Part shown: piece after piece, positions 36,788 to 50,100 of the stretch
Layout: every line of letters begins with the position of its first letter
Position numbering within the stretch: position 1 is the first letter of the stretch
NCBI GenBank assembly: GCA_013397075.1
Contig: VWZS01010874.1
Location: 808,039 to 872,038 of the forward strand
Length of the DNA stretch: 64,000 bases
Direction of reading: 5' to 3'
Origin: Rhabdornis inornatus
Lineage: Eukaryota; Chordata; Aves; Passeriformes; Rhabdornithidae
Notes under the pieces: generated by a model
The model's database searches: none
The model's input: the letters and a program-made list of their open reading frames with translations, nothing else
What the model was told of the DNA's origin: nothing
Position numbers and translations under genes: made by a program

Positions 36788-39700
36788 GTGAGTTGTCCTG
36801 CGTCCTCAGCGTTGCTTTGGGTGGTGTGCAGCAGAATTGCTGTTTTGTTCTTAATGGCTATATAGCATGATACATTGCTTGTCTGCTGGCAGAAGCTTTC
36901 TGTGAAAGGAAGGATCGTTTTCCATTTACAACAGGTGAAGAAGCCATTGCACAATGAAGTTGCTGTATGCCCTCATCTGGGTGTAACTAAGTGGCAGAAT
37001 TAATACGTATGAAAAGTTTGAGGATCTTGTCAGGTATGTGACAATAGGACCATGCTATTCCTCTTTGGAAGAGGTAGGAGGGTGGCTCCATGGAGAGTGT
37101 GTGCATTTGGGGTGTCCTCCCAAACTTCTGGTGAGCCACCAGGGCAAGACTTGTGGCTGATGCTTACCTCTAGAGGTGAGGTGATTGTTACTTAATGTAA
37201 GAAACGGTTGAGTTCACTGTCTGAAGAATGTTTTTGAGATCCCATGATATAGGCAGTCTGCTTCTTTTCTGGTCTACTTAATTCCCTCAGTAATTTTGGG
37301 GGAAGCCTGAAGGTTGATAAGAGAGCTATCGCCACTGCTGTGGTAAGTAAAACTGAGGGACTTTTTGAGGGTTTTTTGGTTAGGTTTTTTTTTCTCTCTC
37401 TCTTACAAATGCAGCACAGACTGCATTATATAGTGAATGTAATGAAATGTGCACTGATGCTTCGGTAGCAGAAGTGGCAAGAGGCATATTCTCTTTGTTT
37501 CTATCCTCTGATACTGATATTGAATGTCTTACCACTACTCAGGTACTGTGTTTCTATTGTCTTCCACTCTTAGGATACTATGTTTTCTTTCTCTTTTGTT
37601 TGTTCTTTGTAGCTTTCGTTATGTGTTAAGTAAGGATTTTAGGTTTGTTTATCACATTCTTCTGCAATAAGACTTTTCCCTGAAATTCATGAGAGATGAG
37701 TAACTGAAAATGCCTGTTTGAATTTTGAAGTGTAATTAGCTTTGTAGTGGTGTAATTTTTGAAGCCTTTTCAGCTGGTTCCCCTGCAATTGAATTTGTAA
37801 GTGCTCTCATGAGAGTGGATTTTTAAAATATCCGAGATTTGGATAGCCCTGACAGGACAATAAGTAGTTTTTTTGACTAATGTAGTGGCTCTTTCAAATT
37901 TTGAGGTAATGAATTGCTCTCCAGAAGGGAGCAATCCCTGGACAGCAGGGAAGCTGTCACAGCAAGTTTGCTTCCATTCTCTTCCTGTTTTGGAAAGAGT
38001 GAGGCTGTAAACTGTGGAGAGGAGCCCGAAGGAGAGGTTGGGATGGCACAGTCGTGGTGCAGAGTCAGCACTCTCAGCACACCTAGAAAGAACAAATGAA
38101 CTTTGCACTCCCTAGATGAGTTTTTAGGATTCATGTGCTACCTGTGATGATGTGCTCCTCCCCTTTAGCAGATGAAGACAGACATCTTCACTTAGCTTCT
38201 GAGAGATGCACGTGGACAATGAGTTGTTCTCATCATTTAGTTGGAGATAGTCAGTTTTCTGCCACCATAAAGAATGAATGAGGCACGTGTGAGGGACTGG
38301 AAGGGCAAATAAGGAAAGAAGCAGAGTGCAGAGCCTGAGACAGAAAGGAAAAGTGTGGTGATAGAAGGTAACTGACACTAAGAATGATACGTGAAGCACA
38401 AATAATTATAAAACTAAGAAGAATTAACAGTTAGCTTAAAATGTTCTCTTTGGTTAAAGAATGCTTCAGAGGAAAATGCGGTATCATAGCTGATTTTCAC
38501 ACTCGATAGTGGGCTGGTAGCCTGCTGTGTTCAGTGAAACAGTATCCAGCTCTGACACGGTGCTTTTGACCTTTACATTTTATGCCGTGTACTGAAGGTA
38601 TCATTCCAATCCCCCCTGTTGTGAAGGGGGCACTAAGGCAGGACACAAGAGCTCAATGCACATTACTAAGGAAGGTTGGGTCATTGGTGTTCCAGCTGTC
38701 CATAGCATGGCCTTTAAAGCTTCAGGTGGGAACCTTGAGCTGTCCACAGTGGCCCAAGGTTTTTTGGAACACAGAATAAAACTACAGATTCTTCCCCAGC
38801 ATGTCCCAGCTGAGTTTAGGCAGGTGAATCCCCAAACTTGGTAACAGCTGAGTAGTAACAATACACACTTAGGTGGTGGCAGAGCTAAGAGTTCAGGTGT
38901 TACTGAAAGCTGGTTTGGAAAATCAAGTTCCTTGCTGATAAGATGCAAAAGTGGGGCTTTAAACAGAATTGTAAGGTTACGTTGGATCTGGGATTATGGT
39001 GTGCTAATATATTTCTTAGCAAAGAATATATAGGAGAAAGTCAGGAGTTTCACAACTGCTTAATAACGTCTTACCTTACTTAAGGCTTAAAAGCTTCTCA
39101 TCTACATGGAACATAATTATTCTCTCCAATTTTTTTGCTGTTGCCTATATGTCCGTCAGTACAGTGTAGTTCAAAACTTTTTTGATGTCTCCCTACTCTT
39201 GCTCAAGTAACTTTGTAAATAAAATTTGAATAGCTGTGGTTACACCGGTGTAAACAAAAGTACTTGTGAGTGTGAGGTATTCTCTCTTCTGGTTAAAAGG
39301 GGCGCTTTGCTACTCTCTTGGCTTCCACATTGGAGCCCACAAAATAGTTTTATCTTGTTTCAAGGTATTAATTAACATATAAAATACACTATTTTCTTTG
39401 TCTTTTGTATTAGGCAACTTCTAGATGTTATTACTGGGTGGTGAATGGCATATAAAGAGAACTTTTTCCAGTAATTGATTTTTGAACATCCTGTAACTAA
39501 GTTTGTGTTACAGATCTTGGCCTCCTCTGTTATTTAGTTACAAAATAATGTATTTAAAAAATGTATATTCATAAGTGTACTGTCTGTTGCTACAGCTAAA
39601 TTACTACACAAGTACTCTGTATGCTTTCCAGTCAGGTACAAAATTTATGCAGCACAGCAGTGATGAGTAAGATCATATTTTGTATCATCTATTTCTACAG

Positions 39701-40100
39701 ACTTTGTGTGGTCTGAATAACTGTACCTTGAAAGTAGGAAAAGGCATCTTGCACTCCTGCTGCACTCCTAAGAGTCTGTAGAGAAAGGCAGTGTAGCCTA
39801 GTAAGCGCATTTAAAGTTTGTCTAGCATTTTATACACATTTTTCTCCACAAAAGCAATTGTCTACTAATTGAAAAAGAAGGGCTGCACTTTATGTCTAAA
39901 CTAATAAGTAGTAATTTGTGTTTTACTCTAATAGCATATAATCACTTTTCTGTCTCTTTAATAAATGTGTTTGTGTGGCAAAACACCCTATTTTGTAGCT
40001 GCTCTGCCACTGAATGGGAATTGCTATCTTGTGTAGTACAATTTGAGTAAATCCCTGGATGTAAGGCTGCTGGTAAAATCCAGTGAATGTAGGCTGTTGG

Positions 40101-40130
40101 TTTTTTTTTGTTTTTGTTTTTTTTTTTTTT
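40101..40130. repeat. T-rich homopolymer tract
   Basis: Thirty bases of T broken only by two G, within intron 1. Confidence 0.95.
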
Positions 40131-43100
40131 GGTCATGATTGATAAACGATTTTTGCAATTCTATTGGTAATAATAATAGTTAAATTTTTGTAGTTAATAT
40201 TAATGTATTTGTTGCTTTATAATAGAAGTGCAAACAGCTTTTCTGTAAACATTCTGCTGTGTCAGAGCAGTGTCTTGTTCAGATGTGGGGAGGATCTAAT
40301 ATAACCTTGTTTTCATGTAGGTTTCTTTTAATAGACCAGGGCAGTGAGTACTATCAGCACGAAGTGGAGTTTATCTTGTCTTGTGACCTGAGTCGTGCCT
40401 TTGGTTTTTCATTTTATACACTCAAACAGTTCTTTAATGCTATAGACACTGTTCATTGGTTTAAACTTTATCATCTCCTTTTAATAGTGGCTATAAAGTG
40501 GTTAACACTAAGCTGCAGTTCCTGGCATTGTCATAGCATGTTTAGGATTTGGAGGCACAGGGTAAGGACTATTTCAGGTGTCTGTCTCCTTGCTTGATGG
40601 TGCTGTTGCAGTAGTCATGGGTTCATCTGTGTTAGTTCTCTAATGAGCTTTACCTTGCTCATTAACCTTTTATTAAGTTGCTTGTGCTGATAGCCTTGCT
40701 GCTAAACCTCATCTCAGGTTTATCAGTACACTGATTATACTGTGTCCCGCCTGTTCTTAATAGCTGGGTGTATTATTGCTCTTTTGTACAGCTCCTGATC
40801 TTGCTTTTAGATTTTGAAGAAGTTTGGGTTTTGAGTTCCTTCAAGGCAATAAAAATACACTTTGCCATAATGAAGATACAGAGCCTGCTGTGTATATGTG
40901 AAGTCCTTTTTCTGCCAAAATTTAACTTCTTGGTGTTTCTTAAGCAATGATGTAAAAAATCCTGACAGCTGCCTTCTTTTTTTCTCTTAAATGAAATATC
41001 TCACAAGTTCTTCCATTCAGATTCTAAGCAGACCAGGTGTTGCCTAGGCAGTGGGTCAGTTCTGTATATTTTTAGGAACACCTTGTTTCTTAGCTTGTTG
41101 CATTAAAAAAACACAAATATTTTGTATTGATACTAGCCTGCTTTGAGGAACTGTGTTTGTTTTATTTTAATGCATGCTACCACAGAGAGGAATAACTTTC
41201 TTCTCTTTATTCTCACACAGCATTGTTTCTACCATTTCTGTACTGAGTGTTTAGATGACCTCATCTGGCTGCTTCCAACATGAATTATCCTTAGAACTGA
41301 TCATTTGCAATATATTTAATCATGTTATATAGTTTTATTCTTTACTTGGAAGCTGGGACTATATTGAATTTCTCTGGGAAGAACAATTAGACAAGCCTAT
41401 TTTTATTTACCATTATAGAATGCAATTTGAGAGTTACATAGTAGTTTCCTATTTTGGGGAAAGCTTAACCCTAGAAGTAATGTAAATAGCTATTGATTTG
41501 AAATGTGTTTTACAATAGAAATTACTTCATAATGAGGAAATGGGGGTATTGGAAAAAGTATAAAATTTTAAAAAGTATGTATTATTCATACAATGAGGCA
41601 GGAGTACCAGAAATAATCAGATCTTGGGACTGTGATCATGTCTTTGCTTCAGAGCCATTTCTCTGTAGCTGCAAAGGAAGGGTTTTTCTTTTTGAGTGGA
41701 TTTCTACTGTAGTTGATATGAATCTCTCATTAGTTAAATCTGTAAGACACTCCTGTTTGATGTTCTCATTCCTACTGCTGCTGAAAGGAAAGAAGGGTGA
41801 TTTGGTTTTTGGTTCTATTTATTGGGTTTTGTAACATGATGCCTATTTTAGGTATAAAAATCATCTGTTATACAAAAGCATTAAAAAAGCCTCCAGGATC
41901 TGAGTCCTTTTCTGCTCTGCATAAACTGATGGTAAAGCAGCACTGTGATTTTCAGACTGTGCCAGAGATATTGCCCTGAAGGATGCCAGCACAGACTATT
42001 CTGCTAATGGCAAAGTGGTAATAATTTCATTTAGTGCATCTGTCTATAGTCAGTAGTTTCTTCAGATTGTATGAAATTATATGGTACAATGTCTGTATGT
42101 AAATCTTATGCAGCTAGCAAGTTCAAATCCATTAGTTCTAAGGGTTTTGAAACATTTTTAAGTCATCTTCCCCAGCTCCAGAACTTCCTGAGTTTTCACA
42201 CTGGAAAGGTGGAATTCTGAAAGAATGCCAGTTTGAAACTTGTTCATAATAAAGTCAGATTTAATGAGTGGCCAGCTACATACCAGACATTTCCACCAGA
42301 CAGGTGGCATTCTTTTCAGCTTAAGAGTGAGCCTTTTTCTATGCTTAGTCAACAAATCTTACATTTTCTATTCTTAACTACAAGGGTGAGGAACTGACAC
42401 ATCACTGACCTGAGATGGATTAGTGAAAACATTGGGAGACCAGAGGTGTGGGACAAAGAGAAAATCTCAGTTGGAGGGAGAGATGGATGAAGATACAGGA
42501 TAAAGTAATATGTTTTGGTGATTAGTATCTGCCTTTGCTGCAGATAGAAATCCAACAAGCATAATTGGCCTGACATGAAAATAGGGCTCTTGCAACAGTC
42601 TATAAAACACTATACAATAATAATGTAAAGAAAATTACCTCATTTAATTCGTTGCTGGTTTGTATTAGAAGTTACTTGATCTTAGTCCTGCAATGAACTT
42701 TCATGTGGATAGTGAATAAAGACTAAAGAATCTGCTACAATTTATTTAGTACTTGATGGTGTTTTGCATGCACCAGCATTGAGACCACATTTCTGTTCTT
42801 CTGGACTCTGATCTTGAACTGATCATGCTGCTCAGTGAACACAAATATCGATCTTTTTATTCAGTTGTCTTAATTTGTGTTGCTTTCAATGCATTTAAAT
42901 ATGAAATAAGCAGTAGTAGTTTTTATTTCTTTAAAGATAACTTATTTCAAAGTATAGATCATATAGAAGTTAATCACTTTGCTGAACTGTAGGCACCTAA
43001 GAAATGTCTAGATTTGGTTCTGAGCCTGTCTGTTGGAGCAGGGAGGTTTGTTCAGGCGCTGGAATTGGGCTATTCTGAGCACCTTCTACAGCCTGTATCG

Positions 43101-44099
43101 TGATTTTTAGACTCTGTGCATAGATAATGATTAATGTTCCCCACTTGTCACATGGAACTGAACACTGGGTTTTCCTGTGAAGTTGTGTAGCTCTTAGTAG
43201 TTCATTGGATGTAGAAATGTAGGAGTAATTTTTGTCAAACCTATTTATAGATGTTAAATGCATAAAACAGTTAATCTTTTATTGGCAAATGACACTTGAT
43301 CAGAAAGCTCTTAAAGCAGCCTGGGTAAGAACAGTAGGTTTTGGTGGGGCAGAGCAGTACTGTGCTGGGCAAGCTCAGCCTCAAGCTGCTGGATTCACTA
43401 TTGAATCCTTTCATGTTCTGGCTTTCTGTGGGAAACTGCTTGTTCTGCATTCTTGCAGAGATGGCCTAAAGTCACCCAATATGCTCCTGTGTTTGCAGTT
43501 CATGTTCACACTTGTTTGATTTAAAACTGTTTCAACATTTGGGTATTCTTGGTTTGTTTTTTTTTACAGTATTTTGAGAGTAACATTTCTTCTAAGGTTA
43601 ATAAGCTTTGTTTTCTAAACTGAGTATGGGGAGAAATTAGCAACCCTTGTAGGTTACATTAATAGATAATTTGTGTCACCCCAGTCTGTTAAAATCCCTG
43701 AATAGTGGAACTACAGAAAACTTTGCATGATTATCTCAAACCATCCTTTCATCCAGAAAAAAGGCAATGATCCAACGTGATGATGAGGATTCCTACATCT
43801 GCCCAAACCCATTTGGGTACATCTGCTTCCCTAAGCAGCCTTCCTTCTGGAAGGACTCCTGTCTTTGTGGAGCCCTGCCTGAGTTATTAAGCCCTTTCAG
43901 GACTGTTTGCTGTAGAACCCAGCTGGAGGCTGGCAGTGTTTTAGACCTGTCTGTGGCTGAACACAGCTCTGCAAACTGCCAGGAGATGCTGGGCATAGCA
44001 GAGAATAAAAGAAAGAGAGGGAAAACCTTAAATTTTGTGAGGTAAAAAAGCCACAGAAATTGTGCTCAACCCTGAGTTGGGCTCTGGAGAACTGCTTGG

Positions 44100-44140
44100 T
44101 TTGTTGTTGTTTTTTTGTTGTTGTTGTTGTTTGTTTGTTT
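44100..44140. repeat. (TTG)n/(TTTG)n microsatellite
   Basis: An imperfect run of TTG and TTTG units within intron 1. Confidence 0.93.
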
Positions 44141-47100
44141 TCCCTACTAGCTGCTCTAATTAATTTTAGCCTTAAAACTATTGGGTACAACTAACTTTCT
44201 TAACATCTTAATTCCTCTGTTCAGTGCTGCTGGAGTTCAGCAGAATGGCCTGTGAGGAGCAGTGTCCCCAGCCCTCTCCACTAAAGATGTTTCATGAGGA
44301 ATTCTATTACAGCAATACAGTTCACACATTTTTGAAGAGTTACCAGATGTCATAAAGCTTTGTCTGAAATAGAGTGTATTACAGTGATCAGCTGATGATA
44401 GTTAATCAGACTATTACACACATTCAAAGACAGTAATTAATTGCCAGATAGGACTAGCATAAAATTAAGTTAGGATAATCGTTTGGGAATTAATTTTTTG
44501 GCAGTTTTTTGTTGCTCTGAAAAATTTACAGGGACACTTTGAGTTGTAAATTCAAAAATATTATTTCTTACTTTGTCTTTTAAAAATTACCTGATGGTAT
44601 CTAATGGAAATTATAACACTTACATACTTTGTTCCTGACTTTCCTAACAGACCTAATGCTAAGCAGGATATTTTCCTGCATCAGTGTAAGTGGCAACATT
44701 GCTATGAAAAATGCTCACTCAAAAGGAAATGTGTACAAATACTGAAATTTACTTTTGTAATAGCATTAAGTACAAGATTATGGGGTGTTTGCCAGTGAAA
44801 TGAAGATAGTAATACTGGTAGTAACTACTACACATGTAAAATACTTTAAATTATGCTTAAACCTGGGAACAATATCCTCTCACATGTTTTATATGTAGTA
44901 TCTTAAAGGAAACCCATTGAGTAATAAAAATTAAAATGGATTTTGTCATGAGTGTCACTTATGTATTAAATGGTTTAAACCGTTATTAAACCATTATTGC
45001 TGTTTGCCTGAGCTCAACTAGGGAGAGTAGAAATGGATGATCCCAGTCTTGCAGTGCCATGGCACTGAGTTTCCTGCTGATGTTTGGATCACCTCTGGAT
45101 GATCTGACTTGGTGAATAGCTCCTAAGTAATTAACCAAGGGGAAATGACTCCAAAAACTTAAGCATTTGTTTGGTTTTTGTTGGTTTGTTTTGGTTTTTT
45201 TTAAGAATATGCAATACTGCATACTTCCTAGCAAAACTTGATGCAATATGTTAGAAGAAACAAAACAAGCCTGATGTTTCTAAGCAAAGAGCCCAGTGAA
45301 TTAGAAAGGGAGGTGGGGTGGGAACAGCATTGTTAGGCAGTGGTATTGTTCTAAAACAATACTATGAAAACTGAGATGGTTTTTTCTTTTCCTCTGTTCT
45401 TCTGAATGAAGGGCAAATTAGAGAAAGTATCCAAATTCGTAATTTGAGCAGCTGCTTCTATCAAATGTAATCACAAGTCCCATGTATAACTTGCCATGAG
45501 CGAATCCTTCCCGTTAATTAACCTCGCAAACCCTTCCTGTGTTTGATTGTCAACAGTGGTGCCACAGGTCATGTCCAGACTGAGCTTCTGTGTTACTTGA
45601 TCCTGTTTACATTATGGGTCTATTAATAAAATGCTGTGACTTGCCTCTGGTGTCATCTTTGCTTGGGGTACAGCTGGCAAGTACGTGGCAGTGGTGTGTC
45701 CCTGGGTCCATTTGTGCCCTCCCCACCACTGCAGTGCCTGAGCTCTCTGCAAACCAGGCCCATAATGACAGCTTCAGGGTGAGCTGTCACTCATCTCAGC
45801 TTTGAAAATGCTACTACCAAGCCTAAGCTCCCAGGCTGTGAATTGGAGCATCTTCTGTCTTGTCAGAAGTGACTTAGATAAATGTAGATTGATGAGAAGC
45901 TTCTGCAGTTCAAGCATTTTTAAAACTAAGTGAAGATAAACCTTGGGAAGCTCTCTTGCCTAGAATTCACAACAGATACAAATATTTTTTCATTTTTGGT
46001 TTACAGCTGTCAGAGACTGCTTTCAGCAGTGAGACAGTTGTTTTCTGTCTAAGCAGCCAAAGAGATGTCACTTTTTTCACATGGGTATAGGCTAGGGTTT
46101 AGAGCAGGCAGCTCAACCAAGTCGTGTCCAGAGCTTAGACTTCTCATAGAACATCATAATCTTTTTGCTCTAACCAGGATTGCAGACAGGTGATGTTTGT
46201 AGATTCAGGACTTCCTTATCAGAGAACATTCTGCTGAAGGGAGCAGAAGGTAATGTTTGCCTACCATCAGTCACTGGGACCAGTCTCTAACCCAGCTGGC
46301 TGAAGGTAGAGTTTTGGGGTGGTGTGAGGTTTATTTGCTTTCTTGTGTGTGTGCTTTTTACTTTTTGGTTTTTTTTTCCTGCTGCTGTTTTCCTTGATTG
46401 CCTAGAAGCTGGTTGCTAAACTACACCTACTTCTCTTTGAGCTCTAAGTGAACATAAGCACATTCTATATTTTCTGTCCCATTTGGAGCAAAGCTGCAAC
46501 AATTCAGACAGGGAAATTTTGCCTTCATCCCGTCTGAATTACAGCAGGATTTTCATCCTGCAATTTGAATCAACAGAACCTGAAAACCCAGGGATCAAAC
46601 AGATATTGAATTATCAAAGCTGTTTTGGTATTTTGGGGATTTAGAATTTGGGAAGCTAGTGTTCCTGAAATGTAAAAAAGTATGGTCAAGTTGATCTGGT
46701 TTGTGCTGATAAGAAAGTAGTTTTGGTAAGACTTATTTTTTACCCATGGCTATTCCAATATAGGCAGTAAAACCATATCCTTAAAACTGTCCATATCCCA
46801 TTTGCAGCTTCTGTCATATAAGCAGGAAAAAAATCTATGATCTTTTTTAAGAGGATATTAGACTGTTTGCATTTATTCTTTTATTTGTTCTTGTGGGAGT
46901 CGAGAACAAATTGAAGTTTGAGAAATGTCTTGTCTCAAGTGTGTGATTCAAGATATGCCTCAGAATTACTGAAGAGAAAGAAGACTATTTTAAGAATCTG
47001 GAAATGTGTGAAACTTCTCTGAAAAAAAAAATAGTAAAAATCCTTGCCTTTTTTTTTTTCTTTTGAGGTCTTGGTTTTTAAAAAAAAAAAGGACTGTTCA

Positions 47101-50100
47101 TATACTGAGACCTTGCGTGTACGAGCCTCCCACATGTGTGTGGCAGAATATCCTGTAAGGCAGTGGGTGGATTACTAGATCTGATTTGCAGTTTACCATA
47201 AAACTTCCTAGAAAATAAACACTGGCTTATTGCAGTGTTTTTTCATGCTGCTTGTAAGTCAGATTTTCATGGCTATGAGTAAAGCTGAAATTAGTCTTAT
47301 TTGTTATAGAAATCTCCTGTAATTTGAATTCTTGAAGTCCCCTGAGTGTGAATACTGATACAGTTCAGCAGCATTATTCCTTGAGAAATTAGTGGAAGCT
47401 GGAGAATTGCTTTAGAAAAATCTATAACAAAATCGATAGAGAAACCAGCACTGCTACTTTTTTTGGTTCAAAATAAGGATAAACTTCATTTTTTAGATCT
47501 TCAGTGTGAAGAAATATAAGCTGTTTACATTGTAATACCTGACAAGTGTAAATGTTAGCTGATAAGCACTTTTAAAACCTTTTAAGGTAATCAGGGATTG
47601 TAATATTTTAGAATTTTTTGTAGAACTTCATCTTGAATTACATGCAGTGTAAGAATAGAGGACTTGTATCTTAAAATATCTGTTCACAATCGCTCTTTGA
47701 AATTTACACACTTTACAAGTGCCTGACTTGTGTTTCTGTGACTCAGGTGAAAAACACAATCTAAAAATGGCTCAATTCTGACGTGTAGTTAGTTGAACAT
47801 TTTGATTATCCCCAAAGTGAAAATGTACCCAGCAGTTATTCTTTCAACAGTATTTTAGATACTAGAATCTTCACATTAAGTAGCACTTGCAAAACTGAAA
47901 TCTACTAAATACAGTCTCTCTTTAGATTGTGATAGGATTTTGCTTAAAATTCTAGATGAAAATTAAGACTTGCAATGTATTCAAAGTAGCTTTATGCTGA
48001 AGATGCTTGCACTTTTGTTTGATTGATTCTTCTGAAGTTTAAAATCTTTTGGTTTTTATTAAAATTCAAGTGTTCAGTTAAGGTAGCTTAAAAATTCCCA
48101 AAACTGAAAACATTTAATCTTTACATCAATAGAGTAGTGCTAAGATTTGTATCATACAGGTGTTTAATGTGGTCTTAAACTGATATTCAGTAATTTTAAA
48201 CACTATTTTAGATACCAGACTTCCTTTATAAAACCAGAGAATAATTTAAAATTTTTCCTATAACTTATTGGAGAAAAATGTTCTCATTTCTTAGTAAAAG
48301 CTCTAGAAAATCCCACCTTCTCCTGCACTCAGAAATGAAACCAAGACTTTCTGCTTCTCCAAGTAGGAGATGGAATACTGAGAGCTTTTGAATTTTGTTC
48401 CTGTCTCTGTTTAGCTATGAAAAATTTATTGTTGGGATTAATGTGATTCTGGATCTTCTTAACTGATGCAATGAGCACACACTGAAGCATATGGTTATCC
48501 TAGCAGATAAATCAGTATTTTTTTCAGTTCTCATTAGATTTCCTCATGCAACTAAAAGTATTGTTAAGTAGGTACCGGGGGGAGCAGTTAATTTGGGGAT
48601 TAGGTTAATTAAACTACAGTGTAAAAGACTTCTGTCCTCTTTTCTGTTAAAAGTTGGCTAAAGGACTACAAAACTGTCATTACAGAACAGTAAATTTAAA
48701 ATAAAAGGAATGTAGCTCAGGCATCTTTAAAATTAAATCACCATATCCATACTTGTTCCAAGTAGATGAGTTCTGCCTCCCAGAACGGGCAACTGGGAGA
48801 ATTCTCCCCATTCAGGGGCTGAAAGTACTCAAAATGAAGGGAGTAAGTTTGATGTGCTTGGGGTTTTTCTGGATACACTTTTGATGTAGACTTTGAGGGA
48901 GGTGGTGATGAGAGGGAATGAGTCACTGAAGAGCAAATGAGCCACTGAAGTGACTCTGAAGCCTGGCATGAATGGAGCGTAGTCCTTCACGTCAAGGAGA
49001 CTCTGCGTGCAGTGGCTGGAAACATTTTTGCTATGCTTTGTGTGTGGAAGAGCTTAGTACTGTGCTATTTTAGTGTCTACCTTTAATCCTATATATTAAT
49101 TCAGTAACTTTATCTTAGTTACTTTCAGTATAATCATCTGACTAATTCCTCACGTGAAGGAGGAATTTTTGTATCTTGCAATATTTGTTAGAAATACTTG
49201 CTATGCTACGGCTTCTTTTAAGTATTGTTTCTGTAGGGTTATTTTTTTTTTCATTTGCTGAAATGTCACATGCAATTTGATTGATGGATATTCATATTAA
49301 TGCTAGGTTTTAGCTAGCATTTTGTTAATAGTGTGCTTCCTGAATTTCACACCTTTGGACAAATAAGATGAGTTTGTGAAGGGACTCTGGTAATTTAAAA
49401 ACAGGTTGAAAAGACACTACAATCACTTAATATAAGGCACTTTTAAAGACTTTCTGCAGAGAGAGCATCCATTGCTGGCCTGCTGCAGTCCTGCCAAACA
49501 GAAGGAGAAGGATGATGGGTCTCTAAGAACGTGTGCCCTGCTTTTAAAGGGTGGGGAAGCTCGCAGGCCTTTCACCATGGGGAGAAAGATGAGAGAGCCC
49601 GTGATGCCTGACCCTGTTGGGAGCATGGATTTCCTGTGTGTGGTTTTTCAACACAAGGAATGGTCCCACCAGTTACCAGCAGTTCCCATCTGGGTCTGTA
49701 TTAGTTCACCAACTCCCAGTGGGAAAGTATTTCCAAATAAATAGTGTTGTCTTGCACTTAAATATTCTGACAACAGTTCAGTTCCCTAGTATGTAATTGA
49801 AATCTACAGGAAATAGTAATTTGTCCGATGTTTAATTTTGGAAATGCACAAATGCTGTAAATTAAATAGATAGGTGCTATGATATAAGTTTGGAGGGCTT
49901 CAGAGCAGTACTGAAACATTAAAAATGCATTTAATGTGGGATATTCAGCTCTTTATACATTGGTAGTGCCAATTGAAATAGGTGATGTGTTCCTTTTTTT
50001 GCTAATTATTTTGCAAATTAGTTGTGGTGGTAAGAATGTGAGCATAAGTGCTTGATGTAAATTGAATGTGATGTTGAGACTGCATTTTAATCCCATATGT

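Larger units (their letters stand above)
35560..36800 (+). promoter_or_regulatory. CpG island promoter and first-exon island
   Basis: Base composition switches abruptly from AT-rich to very GC- and CpG-rich at about 35560 and back after the exon 1 donor site at 36788. The island covers the presumed transcription start, the 5' untranslated region and exon 1 of the PDZD8-like gene. There is no evident TATA box, but GC boxes are present (GGGGCGG, 35814-35820; GGGCGG near 35674), as expected for a broadly expressed gene. The part before the gap contains a recurring GGGAGCGCGCC-like motif. The long open frames on both strands here result from high GC content and from the N run; except for the exon itself they are not genes. 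Confidence 0.85.
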